Positions 28,942-38,444 of a stretch of 64,000 nucleotides of DNA are shown here, piece after piece. The notes beneath the pieces were generated by a model that did no database searches, had not been told where the DNA came from, and was given only the letters and a program-made list of their open reading frames with translations. The number at the start of each line of letters is the position of its first letter. The stretch's first letter is position 1. The translations under genes and the position numbers were made by a program. The DNA is from Symsagittifera roscoffensis (lineage: Eukaryota; Xenacoelomorpha; Acoela; Convolutidae), in NCBI RefSeq assembly GCF_963678635.1, contig NC_087068.1, positions 36,155,436-36,219,435 of the forward strand, written 5' to 3'.

Positions 28942-30741
28942 ATGAGCCGCCAACTTGGATCACTACACCGATCAAATTCCCATCCAACCAATCTTACCTC
29001 TCCCATCCCAATCATACCACTTTTTGCTTTTCCGCCACCCGATTTTCCATCTAGCAATGTAACATCAGGCATGAATTCCGACACTAACTCACATATTTCA
29101 GTTTTATACTCCATCTCACAGCTAAATAACCCGAATATTGAAACCCCCGATGAATTTGCCGACTCAGAACCATCCCCATCCAATAATTTTCATAACCCTT
29201 CTAATTTTTCTCAACCTCCTTTTCAACCCATATTGTCCAATAACCCTGACCCAATCACTCCGACACCCTCTTATGCTTCCCAAGTTACCCCAACCTACTC
29301 CTCATACCATTCTGACCAATCATCTCATTCTCCAGACACCCCCCGAATCTCCCCAGAGCTAGATAATTTTATTACCCTCCAACAACAACCCTACCACCTT
29401 AACACCCCGACCATAAACCAAATCTCCTCCACTACAGATTCATCCAATCCCCCTACACCCTCTTCAAATTATACTGAATCATTAACACCATCATCCACAT
29501 CCACTATATCTTCACTAAACACTAATAGAGCTTACCGCACTTTTAAAAGAAAATTCCCCAACCATCCTTTCCCAGCAAAACCAGGAACAGCCCGTGAATA
29601 CATCAACCACCCCCAGCATACTAACACTAAAGAATTTTTAGCTATCACTTTACCCTCATTTCCACAATACACCTTAAACACCCCCCACGACACTAACGAA
29701 ACACGCAACTTTGTAGATGAATACGTTTTAATGCCCACTCTCTCTTGGACCTCATACTATCATTTCACTAACCCTCTTTGCTTACCTTTATCCAGCACTT
29801 CCATCGATATAGAACGAAACAAAGACATGCTATATCGACTAACTACACCACTAACCGCTAGACAGTTTACTTACGTTGGATATAAAAAATCACTAAAAAT
29901 ACACACTGCACCTAGAGCTAATGAATATACACTAGAATACTACGATCACAACATCATCAGAGCTAACCAAGATCAATTCTTAGACGACGATCGCTTCGCT
30001 AATCCACAAATCACCGAGAAATTTTTCATCAAGACACCATATGTATTTACACTAAACATCTTCGACCGAAAGTTTGATCACATTATTTCAGAAGCACTAA
30101 CAAACACACAAGCATACGAAAGTTTTAAAGAACGCTTCCAAATCTTTTCACTAACCTTTCACTTCCTTGCACCACACGAAAGAGATTTGCACTGCTCACA
30201 TGATATTATGTTGCGCACTAAACAAACACATACATACAGTTACTATCGTTTCATCCAAAATCACTTTGACCTCCACACACCCTCTAGACAACCACACCAT
30301 CGTTTTCAATTCATCAATTCAAAATACACTTCACCGTATTTCCTAAATTTCACATATTGTATTAAAGACACTAACCTCCATGGTATTCTTCGTAATTATG
30401 ACCCCATAACCCAAATGTACATTTTCTGCCCCATCACCAAGACCTTCAACGCCGAAGAATCCCGACCCTTCCTCATCCCGCACGAGTTTGTACAGCCTAT
30501 AGAAATCCCAATTTTAGAATTCATCCACAACACTAAATTCAATCACAAATTATATAACTTAATCCAAAACACACCTTATGAGTTTGCAGTAGGCACTGAA
30601 GAACTAACCACTATTAAGGCACTTCAATTGCTTTGGCCACTGCTTCAGACTAAAAATATCATCCGCATTCTAGCTAAACTACTAACAACTTCAGAACTAA
30701 TTCACGACATCTTCCCCCACGGTTTTTTCCCCGACGACTAA
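28942..30741 (+). CDS. Unrecognised accessory protein of the LTR element (599 aa)
   Basis: I do not recognise this protein. ATG 28942 lies 6 nt past the Env-like stop. Residues 1 to about 195 are Pro/Ser/Thr/Asn-rich and probably disordered. The rest, with many Tyr, Phe and His, looks like a folded domain of about 400 residues that starts near a basic patch (TFKRKFPNHPF). No signal peptide, membrane segment, zinc finger or enzyme motif is evident. Codon use and the A/C-rich, G-poor strand match the rest of the element, so it has probably been part of it for some time. Directly after its stop comes CAG|GTAAGT, a consensus splice donor. Confidence 0.75.
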   Translation: MSRQLGSLHRSNSHPTNLTSPIPIIPLFAFPPPDFPSSNVTSGMNSDTNSHISVLYSISQLNNPNIETPDEFADSEPSPSNNFHNPSNFSQPPFQPILSNNPDPITPTPSYASQVTPTYSSYHSDQSSHSPDTPRISPELDNFITLQQQPYHLNTPTINQISSTTDSSNPPTPSSNYTESLTPSSTSTISSLNTNRAYRTFKRKFPNHPFPAKPGTAREYINHPQHTNTKEFLAITLPSFPQYTLNTPHDTNETRNFVDEYVLMPTLSWTSYYHFTNPLCLPLSSTSIDIERNKDMLYRLTTPLTARQFTYVGYKKSLKIHTAPRANEYTLEYYDHNIIRANQDQFLDDDRFANPQITEKFFIKTPYVFTLNIFDRKFDHIISEALTNTQAYESFKERFQIFSLTFHFLAPHERDLHCSHDIMLRTKQTHTYSYYRFIQNHFDLHTPSRQPHHRFQFINSKYTSPYFLNFTYCIKDTNLHGILRNYDPITQMYIFCPITKTFNAEESRPFLIPHEFVQPIEIPILEFIHNTKFNHKLYNLIQNTPYEFAVGTEELTTIKALQLLWPLLQTKNIIRILAKLLTTSELIHDIFPHGFFPDD

Positions 30742-30750
30742 CAGGTAAGT
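30742..30750 (+). promoter_or_regulatory. Consensus 5' splice site just after the last large ORF
   Basis: CAGGTAAGT follows the stop codon TAA (30739-30741) immediately and is a full match to the metazoan donor consensus. It suggests an intron within the 3' region of the element. Confidence 0.55.
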
Positions 30751-32354
30751 ATGAATTAAATGAATATTACTAACTAATTACAGTATTAAAAACTCACCAT
30801 TCTTTATTCATGTTTTCATTAGATTTTTAGCTTTCATCCGACAATCACCTACAAAAACCACAAAAGAAACAATAAAAATCACAATTTTCATCAAACAATT
30901 TTAAAATTCTATTAATCTCTTACACTTATAAATTTCTAAATTTAATATCAATGCAGTAAATTCATCTATAATATTTTCCCCCAAAGCAGTAAATCTAATT
31001 ATGATGAAAATTTGTATCTTAATATTCCCCCATAACTGGCAGTAAATTTCCAAATTCTATGCAGTAAATTAATAAAATGCAATTGCAGTACTAACCTTTT
31101 GATATTTTCATTCATTCGCACAAAAATCCTATCCACACTCGCACAGCTCGCCCACGAAGAATTGTTTAAAATAATGAATTTCAGTTTCAAGTTTTCACAC
31201 TCAACAACTCTAACATATAATAACATGTTTCAAACTTTCCTTTAACCCGGTTGGAAAGGAATCATATACTAAACAAAACTAACCAATGCAGCTCACTAAA
31301 TACCACAAATCATAGAATAACAGCATGACTAAGAAAAGGAAACCAACGGTACCCAAACCGGATTAACCCAGTTTAAAACTGGATAATTTATTCTTTTGAA
31401 GACTATTACAAAGTCTTAGAAAGAAATAATAAAACACAAAAAAGTCGAAAGACAAACCCATACCACAAACAATTTGCTTTTTGAAAAAAGTACATAACCA
31501 ACAAGACATAAGTAAGACCACAACAAACCCAACATAAAACGTTGTCACAGAACAGGACCCCTCACAAAAACCGCATGAAATCATACTCCCACTCCTGGCC
31601 TAACCCACCAGGAAGGACGTCCTGAGCATGCTCTATAGCCGGCCTAACCCACCGCGCTACATCCACGCTTTGTGACCACACCACTATTTTTAATAAGAGC
31701 TACTCAAGGGTGAGTAACTCTTCAAAATAACCGAACTAAAACAAAAAGCTTTTGTGAAAACAACTAACTAAAATCATTATTAAAAAATATTAAACTAATA
31801 AAAGTTTTATAAAATGTAAAATCACATGATGCAATATATAGATCAGAATACAACACCAAGGACGAACATCAAAAGACAAGACGACCCCACTACACTCGAG
31901 AGAGAATGACCAACTACAATCGATATGCCGCTCACAATCACAACTCAAAGGATTTAGAGTACGACTTGACCTCGCAGAAAAGGACTTCATTGAACCAGAC
32001 CAATGACCACCTCGATGACCCAAGTGTACGTACAGATCCGAGTAACCAGGCATCCCCTCCACGCACAATCTCCACGCCATTCCCAAGCTAGATCAGACAC
32101 AAAAGAAGTTCTCCCCGAAGAACAGAAAAACCTGACATAGCCAACCATTCTGAAATCAGAATTGACTTTGTTGCAGAGACTCAGTCGTTGTCACAAGAAG
32201 AACACAACGTCTTATGTCTCTAACTCCAGCTTCCTGGAACTTCCTTAACAAAGAAGAAGCGGAAGAAAATTATGATGTTCGCCAAATACCAACGTCCATC
32301 ATCCATCCTTGAATTACAGAACTGTTCTAAAAAACTCTGTAAAACCCGGATGGG
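30751..32354 (+). other. Long 3' non-coding region of the LTR element with structured segments
   Basis: About 1.6 kb with no convincing protein. Four GCAGTAAAT copies plus a GCAGTACTAA variant cluster at about 30950-31095. Between 31594 and 31650 there are CCTGG...CCAGG, the perfect palindromes AGGACGTCCT (31614-31623) and GAGCATGCTC (31624-31633), and two copies of GGCCTAACCCACC. A hairpin follows at 31695-31722. A purine tract AAAGAAGAAGCGGAAGAAAA lies near 32250. The segment just before the 3' LTR (GGATGGG) is only a weak polypurine tract. Confidence 0.6.
31695..31722 (+). other. Strong 12-bp hairpin in the 3' region
   Basis: AAGAGCTACTCA and TGAGTAACTCTT pair over 12 positions with one mismatch across the loop AGGG. 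It could be an RNA export, packaging or processing structure. The role is not shown. Confidence 0.75.
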
Positions 32355-32764
32355 TGGAACCTGATCTAAACTACATTTTATGATTGGATAAATTAAATGT
32401 TTTACCAATGTAAAGTATTTAATATTAACCAATCACGATCCATCTAACTAACAACCCACTTATTTGTAAGTGCTGAAGTTACTTGTAATTTCAGCACCAG
32501 AGAGATTTGAATTTAACTTAGAAATTAGTTGGACTCTCCCGAGCACTTCAGCAGCCGCAATAAACCAGTATACCCTAGATCTATTGAGCCTAGCAGAGAC
32601 TAGTTAAACAACCTGAGACTAGATAGTATAAGAGTAAGATTAGGATCGGTATTAGACTAAGAAGTTGCACGAATCTATCCGGCCGAAAATAAGATAGCGT
32701 GACGAGCAGACGGTGTACCCTATCCGAAATTACTCTATGAGTTATACACTCCAGTCCTAACTCA
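32355..32764 (+). repeat. 3' LTR, 410 bp
   Basis: It matches the 5' LTR base for base as read by eye, with AATAAA at 32559-32564. It is followed by the second ATAA of the target duplication. Confidence 0.96.
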
Positions 32765-32768
32765 ATAA

Positions 32769-33618
32769 AACAAAAGCAAATATCTTGTTAACGCTCTTTT
32801 AAATTCACGAATCTTTTAAAATTGACACTCTTTTTTCTTAAAACTAGCCCAATTAGGAAAAAATGGGCCAACAGGTGATTTTTCGCTCTGCTGGTTATTC
32901 TCTGGTAGCTGCTGGTAACTTAAAAAATTAAGTGAATTGAAAAGTTGACTAGGTCAAACTGAATTGAAAAAATAATCAAGTCAAACCGCGGAAAATCAAA
33001 TTACATTGAAATTTGCATTCTTAGTTTATCAACAATTGAAACCACGGTACTACTGAAGCGCGCTAAGTATAATGATGAAAAAATTCCACTGCTCCGCGCG
33101 TCAAGCTCCGGGCGAGCAAAAAAACGATGTTCGAATAAGCAGGGCAGGGTGTAGCAGAACTATGGTCTCGTTTCCTGTCCCTTCAGAGCTTCTTCAATTT
33201 GTATTTCAAACTACAATGTCTACTTAATTGCATTCATTTTCTCTTTGAGTCTTTTTAGATCATACTATCAAAAACTCAGTGATGAAAAACTAATGTTTGT
33301 ATGAATACGTCACTCAACGTGACTGGAAGGCACAATGGCATAGGTTGTGTTTTCCGACGTTTTTTACCTCAAAAAAAGCCCGCATAGGTATCTAAAAGGT
33401 ATCATATGGAACCCCTGTTGGCCGTCATTCAGATTGCAAAACAAAAAACTTCTATGTTGAGAAAAACTGGTCTCAATAATTTCGGTTTTCCGAGGAACTA
33501 AGAAAAATTTGACTAGGGGCTGACTACCACATTTCTCCTACATTTGTATTGTTATTTTTTATCATTTTTTACGTTTGAACCAAGAACTTATTGTCTCAAA
33601 TAAGTGTGGTCGGAAAAC
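32769..33618. other. Intergenic spacer between the LTR element and the inverted LINE
   Basis: No gene is seen. The part around 32815-32930 is related to the dispersed family found near 43670 and 58900 (CCCAAT or CCAACTTGAGAAAA context, CAACAGGT, a CGCTCTGCTGG or CGCTGGATAT-like segment). Confidence 0.45.
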
Positions 33619-33619
33619 T

Positions 33620-33636
33620 CTGCGCCACTTGCACAG
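33620..33636 (-). repeat. 3' tail hairpin of the twin-primed LINE
   Basis: On the minus strand CTGTGC-AAGTG-GCGCAG forms a 6-bp stem with one G-T pair. The same fold with compensating bases recurs at 57025-57041 and 57085-57101. Confidence 0.6.
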
Positions 33637-33684
33637 CAACCGCCACTGCTATGTGTGTGTGTGTGTGTTGAGCGTGATGGATGT

Positions 33685-36600
33685 CTAGTCGTTTCTGTCC
33701 GAAATCGGTGGGTTTACCTTGTCCAGGAAGTGTTGCCATATTTCCAGGGCTTTTCTTGAGTTGGTGGTCATCTTGTGTAAGTTCCAATCTTCTGGGTAGT
33801 GGTTCCTCATGGCAGGGCAGTCTTCCATTATGTGTTCTATCGTCTCTTCGGCTAGCCCGCATATTCTGCATTCGGATTTGATTTCATCATCAATTTTTAT
33901 TCGCCAGTATCGTATCTCTGTATGGTGACCACTGCGAAGGCGGCTCAGAGTAATATGTTCCCGTCGTGTCAGGTCCTCATCTGATGGGAACTTAGGGACT
34001 GAGTTGCTGTCGCAGTACACTCTCTTGCATCTTGGGTGTTCCACAATAGTGTTCTTTATGCTTCTTCTTGTTTTCGCTTGTGCTGAGTGGTAAGTCCAGG
34101 GGATGTTGTCTTGTGACATAGCGCTACCTTCTGCTGCGCATCTGTCAGCTTCTTCATTTCCCCATAGACCACAGTGGCTGGGGCACCACAGGAAGACGAT
34201 ACCGGCTTGGCGCTCGGCGAGGGTCATGAGGGAGTCAAGGAACTCTCTCTCTCTCCAGCCACGAGTCGGGGCGCGGGTCACTGGTGATGCTCTCACAGCG
34301 TTGAAGTGACGATTTCGAGTCGGTGATGATGCGGATCTGGCAGTCATGGTGGTCGTTGGAGGCTACGTGTTTTAGAGCATGGTTGATGGCCATCAGTTCG
34401 GCTTAGAAACGAGGTGAGTTTGCCAGCGGGGTGACTCAGCATCGTTGTTTCCTCTTCTGGGTCTGAGGGCACTATCACTACTCCTGCTCCTCCGTTCTTG
34501 TTGCTGTCCTGGGCTGAGCCGTCGGTGTAGATATTGAGCTTGTAGGTGTCATGGTTTAGATTGATCGCTTCTTCTCCTGCCTTCTTTTTCGTCTCATCGT
34601 CCTGTCGTTTCTCTGCGTTCGTGTAGGTGAAGACGCAGTTAGAGAGCTTAGTCCATGGCGCTACGGGATCCGGAAAGGGTTCGGGGTTGCAGCCTTCTGT
34701 GAAGATCTCGTTCCAGTTTTCTCGGGCATGTTCTCTCCAGTCTGTTTTCTTCGTACGTCGGTGTTGTGGCTTCTCTGCAACCTGGCGTCTGGGGTTGCTC
34801 GGATCGAGTCGCATCGACTTCTCAAGAGCATTGATTGCGATGAACTTGCACCTTTCCTTGTTAGGGGGCAAGCCGGCGTCAAGGAGGACCGCTTCGTTTG
34901 GCGTCGTCTTCAACTGCCCGGTCACTGCTCTGCCTGCGAACCTTTGGGTTGCCTCAAGCCTCACAAGGTTCGTGCTTGACATCCAGTGGTGCCAGGCTGC
35001 TACCGCGTAGTCCACCAGAGAGCGGGAAGTCGCTGTATAGGTGTCTCTGAGAAGTCGCTTGGAGTGTCCCCAGTCTGTGCCTGCCAGGTGGAGGAGGACT
35101 CGCGATCGCTTCTGAACTTTCTTCGTCACATGGTCGGTGTGCGCTGTGAAGGTCATCTGTCTGTCAGAGTGGAGACCAAGGAACAGGGGGTTCTGGGCTG
35201 TCTTGATCGTGGTGTCTCCAATGGTGATGGTAGGGATCTATCTGGCTTCCTTTGTGTTGGTCGTAAGGAAGGAGCTTTCGCACTTTCCCAGTGAGATCGT
35301 GAGCTTCCAGGTGGGGCTCCACTCGGCGATCTTGTTCACAGCTCGCTGGACTGCTGATTCTGCTTGGCGAAGGTTAGTGCGCGAGGCATAGACTGCAACA
35401 TCGTCGGCGAACAGGCTAGCCGTCACACGGTCCGGAGTCACTTCAGCGAGGTCGTCGATGTAGACGAGGAATAACAGGGGTGCAGTGACCGATCCTTGAG
35501 GGACTCCTTGTCTGAGGAGCGCCTTCTCGCTCTTGCTGTCTCCGAAGGTGACGAACGCCTGGCGGTTGCTGAGCCCTCCTTGAGTCCAGCGGATCAAGGT
35601 TTTCGGGAGTCCTTTCTGTTGCATCTTCCAGAGGAGGCCATCTCTCCAGACTGTGTCGTAAGCCTTACTGTAGTCTATCGTAGCCAGCACAGTTCTGTTC
35701 ATAGGCTTCATCTGGAACGCATCAGAGACTTGCTGCGAGAGGCGGAGCAGTTGATCTTCAGTACTCCTGCGCTTTCTGAAGCCTGGTTGAAGCGGTGTCA
35801 GCATGTTCCTGCTCTCGAGGTGGTGCATGAGTCTGCTTGTTATTATTCTTTCCATGGTTTTGCCCACTACCGACGTCAGGATGATCAGTCTGTACGAGTC
35901 TGTCTCTTGTGGGTCTTTCTTGCCCTTGAAGATCGGCCTGATGTCCGCCGTCCTCCAGCTCTGCGGCACCTTGCCATTTCTCCAGGTGTGGTTGAAGAGC
36001 CGTAGAATATAGTCCTTCGCAATTCTGCCAAGGTTTTTGAAGAGGCGCGGGTGGATGTGGTCGGGGCCGCCGGCTTTATTGGCGTTTAGCTTCTTCAGAG
36101 CGGCTTCTAACTCATTCCCGGTGAAGTCTTGGTTCATCTCTTCTTCCACCGTGGGCGAGCGGAGCGCTTTATTAACGGCTTTCTTCACCCAGCGGTCTCT
36201 CTTGCTGATGTGGGTGTTGCTGGCCTTCTTGTAACAACTCTTGAAGGCTGTTGCTTTCTGCCGATTGGTGACTCTGGCTACGCCGTCGTGCTTGAGGATC
36301 TTCAATTTGTTCTGGGTCTGTGTGCCATTAACAAGTTTCCCGATCAGGCCCCACAGGTTGGATCCTTTTGCACCCGTAACTTTCTTCCTCCATATTTCTT
36401 GTTTCTTCTCGACCATCAGATCGGTGGCTCTCTTGTCGGCGCTGGCGAACTTCTCTGCGTTCCTGTGTCTCATAGGTTTCAGGCGGTCTCTCTCATCGAT
36501 GGCCGCTTTAATTTCCCTAGTGAGCCGCACTTGGCCAGCTTGACCGACCTTCTTGAGGCCAATATGTTTAGTGGCTGCGTCCATGATCGCGGCGCACAGC

Positions 36601-37380
36601 TCTAGTTCCATCTTCTTGGTTTCCGACTCTTCACTGTTTCTCAGTTTGTCCTCGACTTCAGCTTTGAAGCCTTCGAAGTCCACTTTTTTCCAGTTCCAGA
36701 CTAGGTGGCCTTTAGCTCGGTTTCTGGTCTTCACTGGAAGGTTAACTTCTGTTATGATCGGCATGTGGTCGGAGTTGAGGCGAGGTTCCACAGTCCAAGT
36801 ACATCTGTCAGCGAGCTCGTTGCTGGCTATCATGATGTCCGGAGAGGTGAGGGCTTCCGACGCTGGGTCTTTCCTAGTCGGGCTCCCATCGTTGAGAACC
36901 GTCGCTTCCATGTCAATGAGGCTCTCGCTGATTGTGGTGCCTCAGTAGTCGTTTCTCGCGTTGCAGTCCCAGAGCGCGTCGTGGGCATTGAAGTCCCCAA
37001 GCAGGAGCTCGTTCGATCTTAGTTGTAGGCTGACATCTTCCGTTCTGTCGGGCATCCGTTCCAGGACAGGGGATGACTCCGGTGGCAGGTAGATGTTGGT
37101 GATGGTCAGTGGTTCTTCGCCAGTAACCACTTCAACTGAGAGTCCCTCTACTCCTTGGTTATTCCTTTCCACTGGACAGTCCACTAATCTGTAGCTCAGG
37201 TCGTTCCGGATCAGGGTCATGACACCTCCTCCTCTAGCCATGCTCTCGAGAAGTCTGTCTCTTCTGACCACCGTGTACTTGACGAAGCACGAAGAGTTGT
37301 CGCTCGGGATCATCTTGGTTTCTTGCAGGCAGCAGATGTCGATCTTCTCTTCGTCGAGGTAGCTTTCAAGTTCCATAATG
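33685..37380 (-). pseudogene. LINE polyprotein, 3' part: endonuclease, reverse transcriptase, RNase H
   Basis: Reading leftward from 37380: an APE-type endonuclease (CCLQETKM, LLGDFNAHD) to an in-frame stop near 36943; then a continuation with SDHMPI and a full reverse transcriptase (fingers with ADIRPIFK, LATIDYSKAYDTVW, RQGVPQGS, FADDVAVYA at about 35400); a stop near 35238; then a connecting region and RNase H (IYTDGSAQDSNKNGG), a frameshift near 34345, and the RNase H end FLWCPSHCGLWGNEEAD. A C-terminal Cys/His motif (CRICGLAEETIEHIMEDC) precedes the final stop at 33685. EN-RT-RNH order puts it near the I/ingi-type LINEs. At least two stops and one frameshift make it inactive. Confidence 0.9.
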
Positions 37381-37459
37381 TTCCATAGGACCCACACAAC
37401 GACCCGGACCTCGTGGTGTGTGGGGGGATCGCAGATCATCGGACTGGGTCATCAACGGG

Positions 37460-38444
37460 ATGGAAGAAAAGTCGTCGAAGAAGAAAGAAGAAGTCGGGTT
37501 TTTGGGTAGCCGAGAAACAGAGGCCCTAATCTCTCGACAATTGCTACTACGGGCAGATGTAGAAGCTAACCCAGGGTCTGCTGCCGCCAGATGCAACTGG
37601 TGCGAGGACCCCATCGCAATGAAACACCTCAGTTGCAACAAGTGCAGAGCCAAGTTCCACATGAGAAGGACGTGCAGTGGACTGTCTCGCCCCGCAGCCC
37701 AAGAAGCGTACGAGAATGACACCCTCACCTGTGTCAAATGTGAAGAGAAGGACTGGGTGAAGTGCGCCTCGTGCGACAAAGGCCTGCGGAAAACCCACTC
37801 AGGCATCAAATGCAGCATGTGCTCCCAAACCTTCCACTACCAATGTGGAGACGTCCCCAGAGCCTTGAGAAACAGAGAGGCCACTAGTGAATCATGGAGC
37901 TGCACGACCTGCTTGACGCCGACGCCAGCGGAAGAGACTGTCTTCACGTTTGAAGAAGAACCATTGGCGAAAGCGAAATGTGAATGCTGCAAAGCTACGA
38001 TTAGAACCGGAGGCCCGCGAAACACCTGCCAGGAGTGTAACTCATCGGTGGCCCACCTGAAATCTTCGGGAGGCAGAAGCAACCAATGGAAATGTTGCGC
38101 CTGCGAGCATGGCACTTCGGATACACCCGCAGATACTAGTGCGCAACTACCAGCCTCCCAGTGCAAGGACTGCAAAAGGAAAATTAATCGGAACGCGCCG
38201 CGCAAACAGTGTGCCACCTGCAGAGGAAGCTTCCACATCCAATGCATTGGCAACACACCCAGCGAGAGACAGCAAGTGAGAAGAAACCCGGATTGGAACT
38301 GCAACCCGTGCAAAGTTGAGCACGACTCCCGCAATAACGTTACAGCAGACGTATTCCTGCCTCAACCAGCGAAGACTCCTACTCAAGATGTGATTAGAGT
38401 CCTCCAATGGAACGCAGGTGGCATCCACAAACACATTATGGAAC
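37460..38444 (+). pseudogene. LINE polyprotein, inverted 5' part: 2A-like motif and zinc fingers
   Basis: From ATG 37460 the frame encodes a short charged leader, then LLLRADVEANPGS, which matches the 2A ribosome-skipping core except that Ser stands in place of the last Pro. Three Cys-rich modules of PHD or related type follow, each with CxxC pairs and an HxxC (for example CNWCEDPIAMKHLSCNKC). The frame ends in the start of the endonuclease (VIRVLQWNAGG). The 38-codon-plus extension past 38444 is not LINE-like. In the intact element this would be the N-terminus of the minus-strand polyprotein. Confidence 0.8.

Larger units (their letters stand above)
13849..32764 (+). mobile_element. Complete 18.9-kb Ty3/Gypsy-type LTR retroelement with Env-like and accessory ORFs
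   Basis: Two 410-bp LTRs (13849-14258, 32355-32764) start TG, end CA and are identical as far as I can compare them by eye. The flanks share ATAA (13845-13848 and 32765-32768), a 4-bp target duplication. A primer-binding-like TGGTGCGACC lies 2 nt inside the left LTR. The interior carries, all in one direction, a long leader, a small basic ORF, one Gag-Pol ORF in PR-RT-RNaseH-IN order with a GPY-type integrase tail (Metaviridae order), two tiny membrane ORFs, an ATG-less open frame, an Env-like ORF and an unknown 599-residue ORF. The coding strand is visibly rich in A and C and poor in G. Identical LTRs and intact frames suggest recent insertion and possible activity. It could be called an endogenous retrovirus of the errantivirus kind, but I cannot place it more finely. 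Confidence 0.96.
33619..38444 (-). mobile_element. RNase H-bearing LINE with inverted 5' segment (twin-primed)
   Basis: The 3' part lies on the minus strand (about 37380 down to 33619): endonuclease, reverse transcriptase, RNase H, then a 3' tail with a (CA)n run and a hairpin. The 5' part lies on the plus strand (about 37381-38444): 2A-like peptide, Cys-rich zinc-finger region and the first residues of the endonuclease (VIRVLQWNAGG). The plus-strand part stops exactly where the minus-strand part begins: both carry the 11-nt CATTATGGAAC (38434-38444; reverse complement 37370-37380). This is the expected product of twin priming. It is more GC-rich than its surroundings. I found no target duplication by eye. 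Confidence 0.85.

Noticed and set aside
31906..32091. 61-codon ORF in the 3' region of the LTR element
   Set aside because: It is short and has no recognisable features. It might be a spliced exon, but nothing shows that.
33652..33670. Dinucleotide microsatellite as an independent feature
   Set aside because: It is part of the 3' tail of the minus-strand LINE, between its stop codon and its hairpin.
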